Notes: generated from the letters alone by a model not told the origin. Positions 36,792-45,679 are shown, counted from the first letter of the stretch. The stretch is DNA of 64,000 nucleotides from Desulfotruncus arcticus DSM 17038 (GCF_900113335.1 NZ_FOOX01000013.1:1-64000), one strand, 5' to 3'. Made by a program: numbers and translations.

Positions 36792-39761
36792 CTAGGCTCC
36801 GGCCAGCAGTGCAACCGGGAAACTTTGCCATACCGCCGCCAGCGGCAGCACCTTGCTGCCCGGCGGTGCGTCCGCTTCCGGGCCGGCGGGCTCGGCGGTC
36901 AGGTTTTCCCCGGTCAGGATGTTCCGCCACATGCCGGGAGCTTCGTCAGGCAGCAGAAGCAAGTGGCCTCCCCAAACTTGCTCTCCCAGCGGCGGGTCCA
37001 GGGGGGGCGGTGCGCCCGCCGGCTTGCCTGTACCACCCCGGCCGCCGTTGCCCGTTCGGAACAACGCCAGCAGTCTGGGTACCACCACCAGGGCCCAGCT
37101 TTCACCGGTGCGCCTGGCGAAGGCGCAGATGTGTCCGGCCCCGGGACCGGCTGCCTCCACCGGGATGTACTCACCACCGGTAAATAGCCCGGGGTGGTTT
37201 CTGCGATAATGCAGGGCCCGGTAAGTCAGGAACAGCTTGACCCGCCCCTCTCGCCAGGATTCCAGCAGTTCCCGGGCCAGGGCGGTCAGGGCTGCTCTGC
37301 CGCCGGCTTCCCGCTCCCGGAGTTGGGCCAGCATAGCCGCCCGGGCACTAAAGTCCACCGGGCGCCGGTTGTCGGGGTCCACCAGGCTGAAGTCCCACAG
37401 CTCGGTGCCCCGGTAAAAGTCGGGCACTCCGGGGGAAGTTATCTTAAGCAGCACCTGGGCCAGCGAGCCCAGGGCGCCGTAATAGGCAGTGGTCGCCTGG
37501 AACCGGATAAAATCCTGCCGGAACGGATTGTCTCCGCCGGGGTCCAGGATGGACATGGCGAACTGCACCAACGCTTTTTCGTAGTCCTCGTCCGGCTGCT
37601 GCCAGTTAGTGTACCTCCCGGCTTCCCTGGCCGCTTTGACCAGATAATCCGCCAGTCGCTTTTTAAAACCGGGGACTTCATTTTCCCGGAGGGGCCAGGC
37701 GCCCACCAGGGTTTGGTAAATAAGCTGCTCCATGTTGCCGCCGGGTACCGGCCGGCTGTTCCACACCGATTTGTGCCTGTTGTTCCATTGGCGCCATTGT
37801 TCCAGGCGCCCGGCCCACAGGGTGGGGATTTCCGACAGCACGTTGATACGCGCCCGCACATCCTCGCTGCGTTTGGTGTCGTGGGTGGAGGTGGCGTTCA
37901 TGGAATGGGGCAGGCGCTGCAGGCCGGCCCGGTTGCGGCGGTGGAATGCCGCCACGGATACCGGCGGGGCGTCGGGCTTGCCCCCCACTTCATTCAGGGA
38001 AACCAGCCGGTTATAGACGTACATGGCGCTGTCCTCCACCCCTTTGGCCATAACCGGGCCGGTAAACTGCTGCCAGCGCATCACAAAATGCAGCCAGTCC
38101 TGTTGCTGGTCCTGAGTTTGGTCGGGCGTGAATTCCAGCAGCAGCACCCGGCGCAGAAATTCGCAGGCCCGCTCTGCGCCGGGGTTCCGCCGGTGAACCA
38201 GGGCGACGGCTTTTTCTATGTACTCACGATCCCGGTCCGTCAGCGTCAAGTCCCGTAGGTAGGTCCGGTAGACGGGGAAACAGGCTATTACTTCCACCAC
38301 GGCTTCCTCCAACTGGTCCAGGGCGAGGTCCCGTCCGTGCCGGTCCTGTTCCGCCAGGCGGCCCAGCTGTTCAGCCAGAGTACGCGTTTCGCTGTTGAAC
38401 AGCCTTGCTATGGCCCGCTTTTTCAGTTGGTAAACCATCTTTTGAAAACTGTCCTCCGGAGCACCGTGGCGGCGGTAGATGCTGCCCAATTCGGTGAGAC
38501 CTGCACCATGCACAAACAGCCCGTTAACCAGGTTGAGGAAGTCGTACCCGCTGGTGCCGTATACCGGCCAGCTTACGGGAAGTGCTTCATTAGTTGGGGA
38601 CATTCCTCGACCCCCAAGTTCTGACCCCAAATCTGAAGTATGTCCCCTTTTCTTATGCCCCAGTATTTTTTCCGCGACCACGTAAAAACCGGGGTGCTCT
38701 CCCGTTTCGGTCAGGCGTTCCTGGAGCCGGCCCAGGTATGCCTCCGGGTCGTACAGGCCGTCGATGTGGTCAATGCGCAGTCCGGTCACCAGGCCGGCTT
38801 TGCACAGACGCAGCACCAGATCATGAGTTGCCTCAAAGACATGCTGATCCTCTGCATGCACCGACACCAGCTCGCTGATGCTGAAGAACCGCCGATAATT
38901 GATCTCCCGGTTCGCCGGCCGCCAGAAGGCCAGCAGGTAATGCTGCCCGGCCAGCAGCTTGTCCAGGCGAGTAAAGCTGCCCGGTTCCCCCTTTATTCCG
39001 TTAATTGCCTGTAAGGATTTATCAATTAAAAGCCTTGTTGCAGAATTGGTTTGGTAAAGCTGCCACAGCCGGCCCGTAATCTCCCGGAATGCCGCCGGGT
39101 AACCGGTGTCATGGCGGGGCGGCAGTTTGTCCAGGGCAGCCAGCAGTTCTTCAAGCTGTTGCGGTACGGGGTCCGGATCAGGCTGCCCGCCGGTTCCTGC
39201 AGGCCCAAGGCCCAGGATGTCGCGGTAGGAGTCGGGTCTGACAGGCACCGGATTCCCGCGGTAATGCACCCGGAAACCATCTTCCGCCAGCGCCAGGACG
39301 AGTTCCCCGTTTTCCAGCGCTTCGCCGTAAGGTGAAGCAATTATGGGGAGCAGCACCTTGCCGGCCAGACCCGGCCGGCCCGGCTGCCAGTCGATATCAA
39401 AATAGCCGGCATAGGGGGAATCAGGCCCATGCCGGAGCACATCCGCCCACCAACGGTTTTCGGCACTTGCAGCCATATGGTTGGGCACGATGTCCAGCAG
39501 TAGTCCCATATCCCGCTGCCGCAGGGCTTCGGTCAGCCCGGCGAAGGCTTCCTCCCCGCCCAGCTCCCGGTTCAGCCGGGTGGGGTCCACCACATCGTAT
39601 CCGTAGCCGCTTCCCTGTCTGGCCTGCAGCAGAGGCGAGGCATAAAGGTCGGTCACGCCCAGATCGTGCAGATACGGCACCAGGTCCCGGGCCTCATGCA
39701 GGCTGAATTCACTGTTAAACTGGAGACGGTAGGTGGATGACGGGATGCGCAGGTTCGTCAT
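36792..39761 (-). CDS. treY: Malto-oligosyltrehalose synthase
   Basis: About 989 aa GH13 enzyme that turns the reducing end of a maltodextrin into a trehalose unit. The start is ATG 39761 ('MTNLRIPSSTYRLQFN', with 'aaagggga' upstream); the frame is open to 39815. Family motifs are 'ASPLLQARQGSGYGYDVVDP', 'LDIVPNHMA', nucleophile Asp in 'GLRIDHIDGL', Glu in 'FYVVAEKIL', and 'NATSTHDTKRSEDVRARI'. An extra stretch of about 23 residues follows 'EKIL' and is encoded by a palindromic repeat inserted in frame (38596-38647). The gene is strikingly GC-rich against AT-rich neighbours, which suggests transfer. It is the partner of treZ at 25261. Confidence 0.93.
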   Translation of the reverse strand: MTNLRIPSSTYRLQFNSEFSLHEARDLVPYLHDLGVTDLYASPLLQARQGSGYGYDVVDPTRLNRELGGEEAFAGLTEALRQRDMGLLLDIVPNHMAASAENRWWADVLRHGPDSPYAGYFDIDWQPGRPGLAGKVLLPIIASPYGEALENGELVLALAEDGFRVHYRGNPVPVRPDSYRDILGLGPAGTGGQPDPDPVPQQLEELLAALDKLPPRHDTGYPAAFREITGRLWQLYQTNSATRLLIDKSLQAINGIKGEPGSFTRLDKLLAGQHYLLAFWRPANREINYRRFFSISELVSVHAEDQHVFEATHDLVLRLCKAGLVTGLRIDHIDGLYDPEAYLGRLQERLTETGEHPGFYVVAEKILGHKKRGHTSDLGSELGGRGMSPTNEALPVSWPVYGTSGYDFLNLVNGLFVHGAGLTELGSIYRRHGAPEDSFQKMVYQLKKRAIARLFNSETRTLAEQLGRLAEQDRHGRDLALDQLEEAVVEVIACFPVYRTYLRDLTLTDRDREYIEKAVALVHRRNPGAERACEFLRRVLLLEFTPDQTQDQQQDWLHFVMRWQQFTGPVMAKGVEDSAMYVYNRLVSLNEVGGKPDAPPVSVAAFHRRNRAGLQRLPHSMNATSTHDTKRSEDVRARINVLSEIPTLWAGRLEQWRQWNNRHKSVWNSRPVPGGNMEQLIYQTLVGAWPLRENEVPGFKKRLADYLVKAAREAGRYTNWQQPDEDYEKALVQFAMSILDPGGDNPFRQDFIRFQATTAYYGALGSLAQVLLKITSPGVPDFYRGTELWDFSLVDPDNRRPVDFSARAAMLAQLREREAGGRAALTALARELLESWREGRVKLFLTYRALHYRRNHPGLFTGGEYIPVEAAGPGAGHICAFARRTGESWALVVVPRLLALFRTGNGGRGGTGKPAGAPPPLDPPLGEQVWGGHLLLLPDEAPGMWRNILTGENLTAEPAGPEADAPPGSKVLPLAAVWQSFPVALLAGA
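38596..38647. repeat. GGGGACA-type palindromic repeat inside treY
   Basis: 52 bases start 'ggggacattcctcgaccccc' and end 'ctgaagtatgtcccc', with complementary ends (ggggacat / atgtcccc). A related copy ends the gene at 60809 (61400-61450) and a partial copy is at 47301-47335. Here it is read through in frame, adding residues such as 'HTSDLGSELGGRGMSPT' to TreY between conserved blocks. Confidence 0.85.
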
Positions 39762-39983
39762 CTTGGATTCCCCTTTCCATCTGTATAATTGGGATGCCAT
39801 AATGCGCCAACTCATACCCGGGGCGCGGGGTTAATCTTGGATGCGCCTGCGGATGCGTTGCACTTGTGTTCACTGGGTATTTTGCGCACTTTTTAATTTT
39901 TTACCACTCCAAAGTAGAATAAGTAAGGAAGCAAAAGGAGGCAATGGGGAAGGAGAGTTTCCGTGGCGGGGAAGTATTGATAA

Positions 39984-40487
39984 CAAAAGCGTGAAAGGGG
40001 GGGGGTTGCCATTGATGAAGACCACATTGGCCGCAAGTCCATGCAGCAGGGGAGGGAAATTGTGGGCGAGGGCTCCATGGTGCGGGGGGAAATAATGAAT
40101 TGTGTGCACCCCATGGTGCGCGGTGGGGAAGTGGTTGGCTACACTTGGGCCAACGAGACTCTGGAGGACATTTACCGGCAAATTAGCCAGGGAGCCCAAC
40201 GGATATTCTTTTCCCCCAATATACAGCCCATCCTTGGCCTTACCGGTCTGCTCCTATTCTGCTCTCAGGCCCTTTTGCTGAGCCGGAGTCCGGCTGGGCA
40301 GCTGACTTGGGCGGCGCTGCAAATGCAAAAGTATCTCAAAACTAGTAACCAGGCCATAGCACGCCCTGGAAAGTGCGGCTTTACCATTGTACCTAAGGAA
40401 AACATGCCCCAGAAGGTCTGTAAGGAATGCATCAACTGCCACGACTTCCCCAAATGCGAGGAAGTGGCTGTAATTAAGGACATATAG
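39984..40487 (+). pseudogene. Sensor histidine kinase fragment (decayed)
   Basis: The frame opens after a stop at 39981 without a start codon. It encodes 'AIDEDHIGRKSMQQGREIVG', then 'MVRGEIMNCVHPMVRGGEVV' and 'GYTWANETLEDIYRQI', the conserved segment found before the transmembrane or kinase part of many clostridial sensor kinases. After about 60 residues the similarity fades. The open frame continues through a hydrophobic segment to a Cys-containing tail ('KVCKECINCHDFPKCEE'). No HisKA or ATPase domain follows. An ATG at 40041 could begin a 148-aa product, but the conserved block starts before it, so I read this as a remnant. It lies between treY and the riboswitch. Confidence 0.6.
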
Positions 40488-40604
40488 GTTTATGGATGAT
40501 TATAATACAGGACGATACTACAAAAAAAACCAAAATAAGACATTGTTTTTACCTAAAATAAGGAAATACTTATATCATTTTTTATTGACATATGTTATAA
40601 TCGT

Positions 40605-40702
40605 CACGAGAAAAAGGGAAACCTGCCGAAAGGTAAGGAAAAAAAACCATCTGCCTAAAGTTTTATAACCAAGATTGATCAGGTTGCCGAAAGTTATATT
40701 CA
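40605..40702 (+). promoter_or_regulatory. Cyclic di-GMP-I riboswitch (GEMM)
   Basis: The order of conserved blocks fits the class-I c-di-GMP aptamer: 'aagggaaacc', a 'gccgaaaggt' GAAA tetraloop, 'aagg', an A-rich joint, 'accatctgcctaaag', then 'tgatcaggttgccgaa'. The usual 'ggacgcaaagcc' appears as 'ggaaaaaaaacc', so the joint is degenerate. An inverted repeat (tcccgc ~40712 / gcggga ~40742) follows and would cover part of the ribosome-binding site 'gggaggtgg' of the small gene at 40755. This suggests control of translation by c-di-GMP. Confidence 0.78.
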
Positions 40703-40754
40703 TAAAAAAATCCCGCTTTAATCGGACAACCTCGGAAGAATGCGGGAGGTGGAT

Positions 40755-40925
40755 ATGACGGATACAAATAACGATAATCCCGACGCTGAAGGCATCATAC
40801 CTGCAGAATACTTAAAAACAATAGTCAACTTTCTAAACAACGAAAAATACGGCATTATCAGCCTGGTTTTTCAAAAAGGTAAGATAGTCGGGTGCGATAT
40901 TTTAGAAAAAAAGAGAGACTTTTAG
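40755..40925 (+). CDS. Small DUF2292/YezD-like protein
   Basis: 56 aa. The segment from 'AEYLKTIVNFLNNEKYGIIS' to 'LVFQKGKIVGCDILEK' matches the small DUF2292 (YezD) family, usually about 55-65 residues with a 'GSI/V...V.DG.VV.IE..EK' core. ATG 40755 follows 'gggaggtgg'. Its ribosome-binding site lies in the inverted repeat after the c-di-GMP-I aptamer, so it is the direct target of that riboswitch. Family function is unknown; some members lie near sulfur and metal genes. A strong terminator follows, so the transcript ends here. Confidence 0.75.
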   Translation: MTDTNNDNPDAEGIIPAEYLKTIVNFLNNEKYGIISLVFQKGKIVGCDILEKKRDF

Positions 40926-40941
40926 CTGACCGCTAAACGGA

Positions 40942-40980
40942 GGCTAAGATATACGGAGAAGTATATCTTAGCCTTCTTTA
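40942..40980 (+). terminator. Terminator after the DUF2292 gene
   Basis: A stem (ggctaagatatac / gtatatcttagcc) followed by ttctttaattt. Confidence 0.85.
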
Positions 40981-41272
40981 ATTTCAACTATTTATTTCTG
41001 TTAATGGAATAGAATATTTAAATATTTTTTAAAAATAATATTTAAATAAAAAATGACAAAGGAGGTGCTGATGATGGTTAAAAAAATGTGGGAGGTGAAT
41101 ATGAAAAAAATATCAGTTAATTAGCTACTCTGAGTATATCCTGTTTATAGGATTACAGATGCTAGCAATAAGCAACTTTTCAAACAATGAATTATTTAAG
41201 ACACAGGATAATGTAAAATATGTAAAACATAGGCTGACATACTAAATTTTATTTAAAAGGGGGGGGTGTTTT
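40981..41272. other. AT-rich region with a possible 17-codon leader ORF
   Basis: About 290 bases before the secreted DUF6345-like gene. The ribosome-binding site 'aaaggaggtg' (41058-41067) precedes ATG 41071, but that reading frame closes after 17 codons (TAG at 41122-41124). This may be a leader peptide or the stub of a decayed gene. No riboswitch was recognised. Confidence 0.4.
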
Positions 41273-43048
41273 TTGTTCCGTAATAAATACTTAACTTTTT
41301 TATTGACATTTGTATTTTTTACTAGCGCTCTATTCGGAAATGCTTCATTTGCCTCTGCTTATGAAGCTGGGGTATATTATACGGGTGAACATGATGATCA
41401 GGATGCCGAATTAGTTAACCACTACTTCGATATTTATTGGGGGTGGGACGTTGATTATATGACATCACATGTTGATGATATTACAGCATCTGATCTTTAT
41501 GAAGCAGACTTCAATGATTTTGTGTACATCTCAGGCCATGGCTGGAAAGACCCGTGTAGAATACCGATATACGAAAATAACTTCTGGGGTTTTGATTATG
41601 ATGAACCTTTATATGTACTTGAAGATGATGCTGAACATGATGACGGTAATGAAAATAATTTTATAGTTTACGATGACGAGTGGGAAAGATATCTTTATGA
41701 AACTAACACACGTTGGGGGAATGATGAAGAAGATGGGAATAGTGTTGAAGATCTTGAGTGGGCTGTTTTAGCTGCTTGCAGTCAATTAAGTTATGATTAT
41801 GGTAATTATAAGGATTGGGCATTAGCAATGTGTGGAGAAGCTCGGATGCATTCTATTTGGGGCTATCCTAATACAGCACCGTCTGGAAGCAAAGATTATG
41901 ATGTTATGCTTGATTTTGTGCTTGATTTGCAAGACGGTGAATCTATTTACAAATCATGGGAGAATGCCAATATTGATAATGAATGGTACGAATGGGCTGG
42001 TGTTTATCATACTGCTAATAAGTGGGATTGTTTATGGGGCTTTGGGGATGTAGAACCCGATACCGATAAAAATGATGAGGTAAATATTAATTATCGATGG
42101 TATGGAGGATTTAATAATGTTTATCCTGCTTCTGTCCAAACTAGCAGTAAAGTATTAAAAAACCAATATTCCGAAATAAACGTCAAAACAGCTATACCCG
42201 AGTACCCAGAGGAATTAAAGCCCTTGCTTGTTAAAAATGAGAAATTGCCTGATAATCAATTGGCTAAAGATTATGCAAAAATGAATGTAGCCAAAGCAGA
42301 TTTTAAAATTAGACACGATGGTGCCAGATCTTACCGTGATGGTTCAAAGCTCTTTGAAATATACGATTCCGGCGCGATACGTTATCACACAGTTAGTGAA
42401 GCTGTTTATGGAGAACTTAGTAAAGATCCTGATGATGAGCAAATTAGTGAAGCTGGTGATGATGGGTCAATTAGTGAAAATTGTAATGATAATGAATCAG
42501 TTAGTAGCCAAGTTTACGATGATGAGGAAATATCATTTGATAAAGAAGAAGCAATTGCTCAGGCTAGGGAGTTTATTTCAAGTATTGGAGGAATGCCATC
42601 AGATGCCTTGGCAGAACCAGAAATATTTGTAGAAAAAGAGGTGGAACTAAACTTTGACGGCGGCCAAGAAAATGAGCGAATAGTAGAATACGGTATTGTA
42701 TTCAGGCATGACTATGACTTACCTATACGGGGACAAGGAGATTATATAAGGGTATCTATAAATAATAATGGAGTAGATTCATTTTTTAAACATTGGAGCG
42801 AACCTATTGGTTTAGCAAAAAAATCTCAATCAATTGTACCACCTGAAACCATTTTAGAGGAAATTGAGAAAAATGTTCACAAGTATGTTAAACTGGATCA
42901 AAGTGTAGATATAACTAATATGCAATTAGTGTACTATAGCCAGTATCGTAATAAAAAACAGACAACACTGTATCCCGCCTGGGAAATTGAATTCGACAGA
43001 GGATATAAAATTTACGTTGATGCTTTTACCGGTAAGATTATTGATTGA
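41273..43048 (+). CDS. Secreted DUF6345-like protein with caspase-like H/C motifs
   Basis: 591 aa from TTG 41273 (after 'aaaagggggggg'). The signal peptide is 1-~29 ('FLLTFVFFTSALFGNASFASA'). The N-terminal domain (about 30-260) begins 'EAGVYYTGEHDDQDAELVNH' and has 'FVYISGHGWKDP' and 'WAVLAACSQLSYDYGNY'. The His-Gly plus later Ala-Cys pattern recalls clan-CD (caspase/gingipain-like) peptidases and DUF6345 proteins. An Asp/Glu-rich linker follows, and a C-terminal domain (about 430-591) is shared with the lipoprotein at 43077 and the protein at 44640. The gene is low in GC. Activity is unproven; it may be a cell-surface peptidase or peptidoglycan-associated protein. Confidence 0.68.
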   Translation: MFRNKYLTFLLTFVFFTSALFGNASFASAYEAGVYYTGEHDDQDAELVNHYFDIYWGWDVDYMTSHVDDITASDLYEADFNDFVYISGHGWKDPCRIPIYENNFWGFDYDEPLYVLEDDAEHDDGNENNFIVYDDEWERYLYETNTRWGNDEEDGNSVEDLEWAVLAACSQLSYDYGNYKDWALAMCGEARMHSIWGYPNTAPSGSKDYDVMLDFVLDLQDGESIYKSWENANIDNEWYEWAGVYHTANKWDCLWGFGDVEPDTDKNDEVNINYRWYGGFNNVYPASVQTSSKVLKNQYSEINVKTAIPEYPEELKPLLVKNEKLPDNQLAKDYAKMNVAKADFKIRHDGARSYRDGSKLFEIYDSGAIRYHTVSEAVYGELSKDPDDEQISEAGDDGSISENCNDNESVSSQVYDDEEISFDKEEAIAQAREFISSIGGMPSDALAEPEIFVEKEVELNFDGGQENERIVEYGIVFRHDYDLPIRGQGDYIRVSINNNGVDSFFKHWSEPIGLAKKSQSIVPPETILEEIEKNVHKYVKLDQSVDITNMQLVYYSQYRNKKQTTLYPAWEIEFDRGYKIYVDAFTGKIID

Positions 43049-43076
43049 TTAATTAACGAAAGGCCGGGTGTGGGTT

Positions 43077-43934
43077 ATGAGGAGATTGCTTGTTTATCTC
43101 TCTTTAATATTATTTGCTATAAGTATTTCTGGCTGTTCCAGTCAAGAACAAAGTGATGATATAACAATAGACAAGTCGGGCAAATTAAAATTTAAAATAA
43201 TTGCAACTAAGCCCGATGATATACCGGAAGTAGTAACTCCTGTTAATGTGGAGGAAAAAAAAATCGATACACAACAACTTATAAACATGTTTTTTTCTCA
43301 AACCCCACCTGGCGATGTACATTACCAAAATAACAGGTATGAATCGATAGAAGATGACAAAGCTAAGCTTAGGGTTTATCCTAGTGGGGCTTTAAGGTAT
43401 AGTTTAAAACCAAACGTACTTCCAGACGAAGAATCCGAACCACCTATAACATATTCCAAGGAAGAGGCTTTAAACAAAGCCGTCGACTATATTAAAAATC
43501 ATGGCGGCCTTCCCGATCAGTACGAAACCAGAGTGTCGAGCACTCAAGGGATTAGTCCATTATATGTGGTTACTCTCAAGCATAAACCTATAAATGGATT
43601 GCCAGTTACCGGGGTGGAAAAAATTGAAGTAGTCCTTGATAGTCAAGGTGTGAGGGAATATTTCTATGGTTGGCGCGAACCGATAAATGTTGATAATACA
43701 GAAGAGCATCAGCCTATATCTTTCGAGAAAGCCATTGACATTTTTTTAGATAATATTTATGGGAATGTTTGTAGACTTAATAGTAATACTATATATACAT
43801 TGTCAGGAGGGCGACTAGTTTATCATACTCCTCTTATTGTTAAATCTCATAATAAATGGATTCCTGCCTGGGAATTTAAAATTGATGGAACTACTGAAGT
43901 ATATGTTAATGCAATAAACGGAGAATTATTTTGA
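43077..43934 (+). CDS. Lipoprotein sharing a C-terminal domain with its neighbours
   Basis: 285 aa from ATG 43077 ('MRRLLVYLSLILFAISISGC'); the lipobox 'SISGC' puts the lipidated Cys at about residue 20. The C-terminal half ('YSKEEALNKAVDYIKNHGGL' ... 'WIPAWEFKIDGTTEVYVNAI') aligns with the C-terminus of the preceding protein ('FDKEEAIAQAREFISSIGGM' ... 'YPAWEIEFDRGYKIYVDAFT'). It starts 28 bases after that gene, so the two form an operon ended by the hairpin at 43954. I do not recognise a named family with certainty; the domain is reminiscent of YycI/PepSY-type extracytoplasmic regulatory domains. Confidence 0.65.
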   Translation: MRRLLVYLSLILFAISISGCSSQEQSDDITIDKSGKLKFKIIATKPDDIPEVVTPVNVEEKKIDTQQLINMFFSQTPPGDVHYQNNRYESIEDDKAKLRVYPSGALRYSLKPNVLPDEESEPPITYSKEEALNKAVDYIKNHGGLPDQYETRVSSTQGISPLYVVTLKHKPINGLPVTGVEKIEVVLDSQGVREYFYGWREPINVDNTEEHQPISFEKAIDIFLDNIYGNVCRLNSNTIYTLSGGRLVYHTPLIVKSHNKWIPAWEFKIDGTTEVYVNAINGELF

Positions 43935-43953
43935 GCTTATTAAATTTACCTAA

Positions 43954-44013
43954 AAAACATAGGCCAAATCAACTGGTATAAGTATAACCCGGTTGAACTG
44001 GTCTATGTTTTTA
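43954..44013 (+). terminator. Terminator after the lipoprotein gene
   Basis: A long imperfect stem (aacataggccaaatcaactgg / ccggttgaactggtctatgtt) with a T-run. Confidence 0.75.
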
Positions 44014-44639
44014 TATGAACATAAACTCGTACCTCCGAGTCCACCGGTTCGGCACGAAGTCTATCATATCTTCATTCTGCATATCCTCAATCAAGCACAA
44101 AGGTTAAATAACAGGAGCAGCGGGTACCAGAAGGTCTGCTACTATATCAAGCTGCTCGCTAACATAGGTGAGGAGTAGCATGTGCGCCAGGTGATTGCCA
44201 ATCTTCGGGCAACCTATCCAAGGAGACCGGCTTTCCGGGGAGGTGGCCGCGCGATTGTGAGTTCTCCCATGGGATTATCCGCCGGAGCATTGTTCCGGGT
44301 GTACTTGATCCGGCTATTCTAATATTGTCAAATGTATAGCCAGAGTTCATTCCCTGGTTGTACGTCTTGGAATTTCACGACCCGGCAGCATTTTACCTGG
44401 CGATAATTGGTCCCTTGGTCTCTTCAGCCGGAACGAGAGAATTTTGGGGAGGTACTGGCTTATCAACTGAAGAAGGATATGATGAAAACGAGATGCAATA
44501 CGGTATGCGATAGTCGTGCGGATGATTATATTTGGGGGTTATGGAGATGTTGCTTCTGACCCAGACCCTTACTCAGATAATCCAGGAGATTATTACAAGC
44601 TGAATTGGGATTAAAAATATACTGAGAGGAGTTTTGATA
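44014..44639 (+). pseudogene. Decayed region with remnant of a DUF6345-like gene
   Basis: No intact ORF. Near the end, 'GYGDVASDPDPYSDNPGDYY' with the tail 'KLNWD' and a stop (about 44533-44614) resembles 'GFGDVEPDTDKNDEVNINYR' of the gene at 41273. An upstream stretch around 44420-44500 encodes 'EFWGGTGLSTEEGYDENEMQ', perhaps from the same lost gene. The rest (44014-44400) holds short frames without recognised homology. This suggests that a paralogue of the DUF6345-like gene once stood before the gene at 44640. Confidence 0.5.
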
Positions 44640-45665
44640 ATGCTTAAGACTAAAAAAACACTGTTTGTCGCTTTAATTACATGTCTTGTCCTAGTGTTCG
44701 CAATTACATCATTTTCCATTGCAAATAATACTGAAGATAACTTAGGTAAGCTAGAAATGAATCCTTTACCTAAAACAGGCTCAAACGGTTGTTTCAAAGA
44801 GCTAAATATAAATTGCTCCATTCCCCAAACGCCTTCTGAAATGAAGGTGTATATAGTAAAGGATGCAAAATTATCTAAAGATGATATGAAAAAGTATACG
44901 TCTAATTTGGGTATAAACGGTGATATTAAAGAAAATGATGGAAAATATGCAGTAATTGATGCTGTTTATGGAACAACAAGTTTTACTTTAGATAAAAAAA
45001 CAGGCTCTTTTAATTATTATACTAAAGAACTCGCTGATGCTATCAAGCCTATAAACAACCTTCTTACTGATGAAGAATATAAAGATATTGCCGAGAAGTT
45101 CCTTAAAGAAAAAGGGTTGATGAAAGAAGGAGCGTATTATAGAAAAACCCTTCGTCATACTATCGGAAAAACAAACCAACCCGAGCAGGTATGCCTTGTT
45201 GAAGCCGTTTTTACTAGAGACTTAAATGAAATCCCGTGGACTGGCGTTGGTCCCAAAATGTCTGTTTACTTTGGTGATAATGGCAAAATTATTGGAGCCG
45301 CCTCTGTTTGGCGCGATATAGAAGAGTTTGAGGATTATCCTTTAATTTCACCCCAACAGGCAATGGAGCAAATAACCAAGGGTAACGCCACTGTCTACCT
45401 GGAAAATGTTCCCGAAGCAACTGGTGAGATAGAAAATATAGAGTTAATATATCTCAACAGATCTTTAGGATATAATCAAAAATATGTTATTCCGCATTAC
45501 ATGCTTCAAGGGCACACCCCCGACGGGCATAAGTTCAAAGCAATAACAAGGGCAATTCCTCAACAATTAATTTCAGAAGTTCCATATAAAGATATAAAGG
45601 TAGAATCAACTCCACGAACGGAAAGGAAACTTACCCCGGATGGTTCTGATGAGGATGAACAATAA
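44640..45665 (+). CDS. Secreted protein, paralogue of the C-terminal-domain family
   Basis: 341 aa from ATG 44640 with 'gagagga' 8 bases upstream. A signal peptide or anchor covers 1-~28 ('TLFVALITCLVLVFAITSF'). The middle and C-terminal region ('LTDEEYKDIAEKFLKEKGLM' ... 'SVYFGDNGKIIGAASVWRDI') has the same arrangement as the domain in the proteins at 41273 and 43077: a helix with 'EEA..A..F....G', beta-strands, and an ending with 'YVIPHYMLQG'. The hydrophilic tail 'ESTPRTERKLTPDGSDEDEQ' is duplicated as a remnant at 36661-36790. It is low in GC. Function unknown; probably extracytoplasmic. Confidence 0.7.
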   Translation: MLKTKKTLFVALITCLVLVFAITSFSIANNTEDNLGKLEMNPLPKTGSNGCFKELNINCSIPQTPSEMKVYIVKDAKLSKDDMKKYTSNLGINGDIKENDGKYAVIDAVYGTTSFTLDKKTGSFNYYTKELADAIKPINNLLTDEEYKDIAEKFLKEKGLMKEGAYYRKTLRHTIGKTNQPEQVCLVEAVFTRDLNEIPWTGVGPKMSVYFGDNGKIIGAASVWRDIEEFEDYPLISPQQAMEQITKGNATVYLENVPEATGEIENIELIYLNRSLGYNQKYVIPHYMLQGHTPDGHKFKAITRAIPQQLISEVPYKDIKVESTPRTERKLTPDGSDEDEQ

Positions 45666-45679
45666 CGGGAGGTAGCATT

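Noticed and set aside
37194-39706. Long + strand ORFs (up to 354 aa) opposite treY
   Set aside because: High GC of treY leaves stop-free antisense frames; low-complexity products without family features.
39841-40095. 84-aa ORF after treY
   Set aside because: Its product shows no family resemblance, while another frame of the same stretch encodes sensor-kinase-like sequence.
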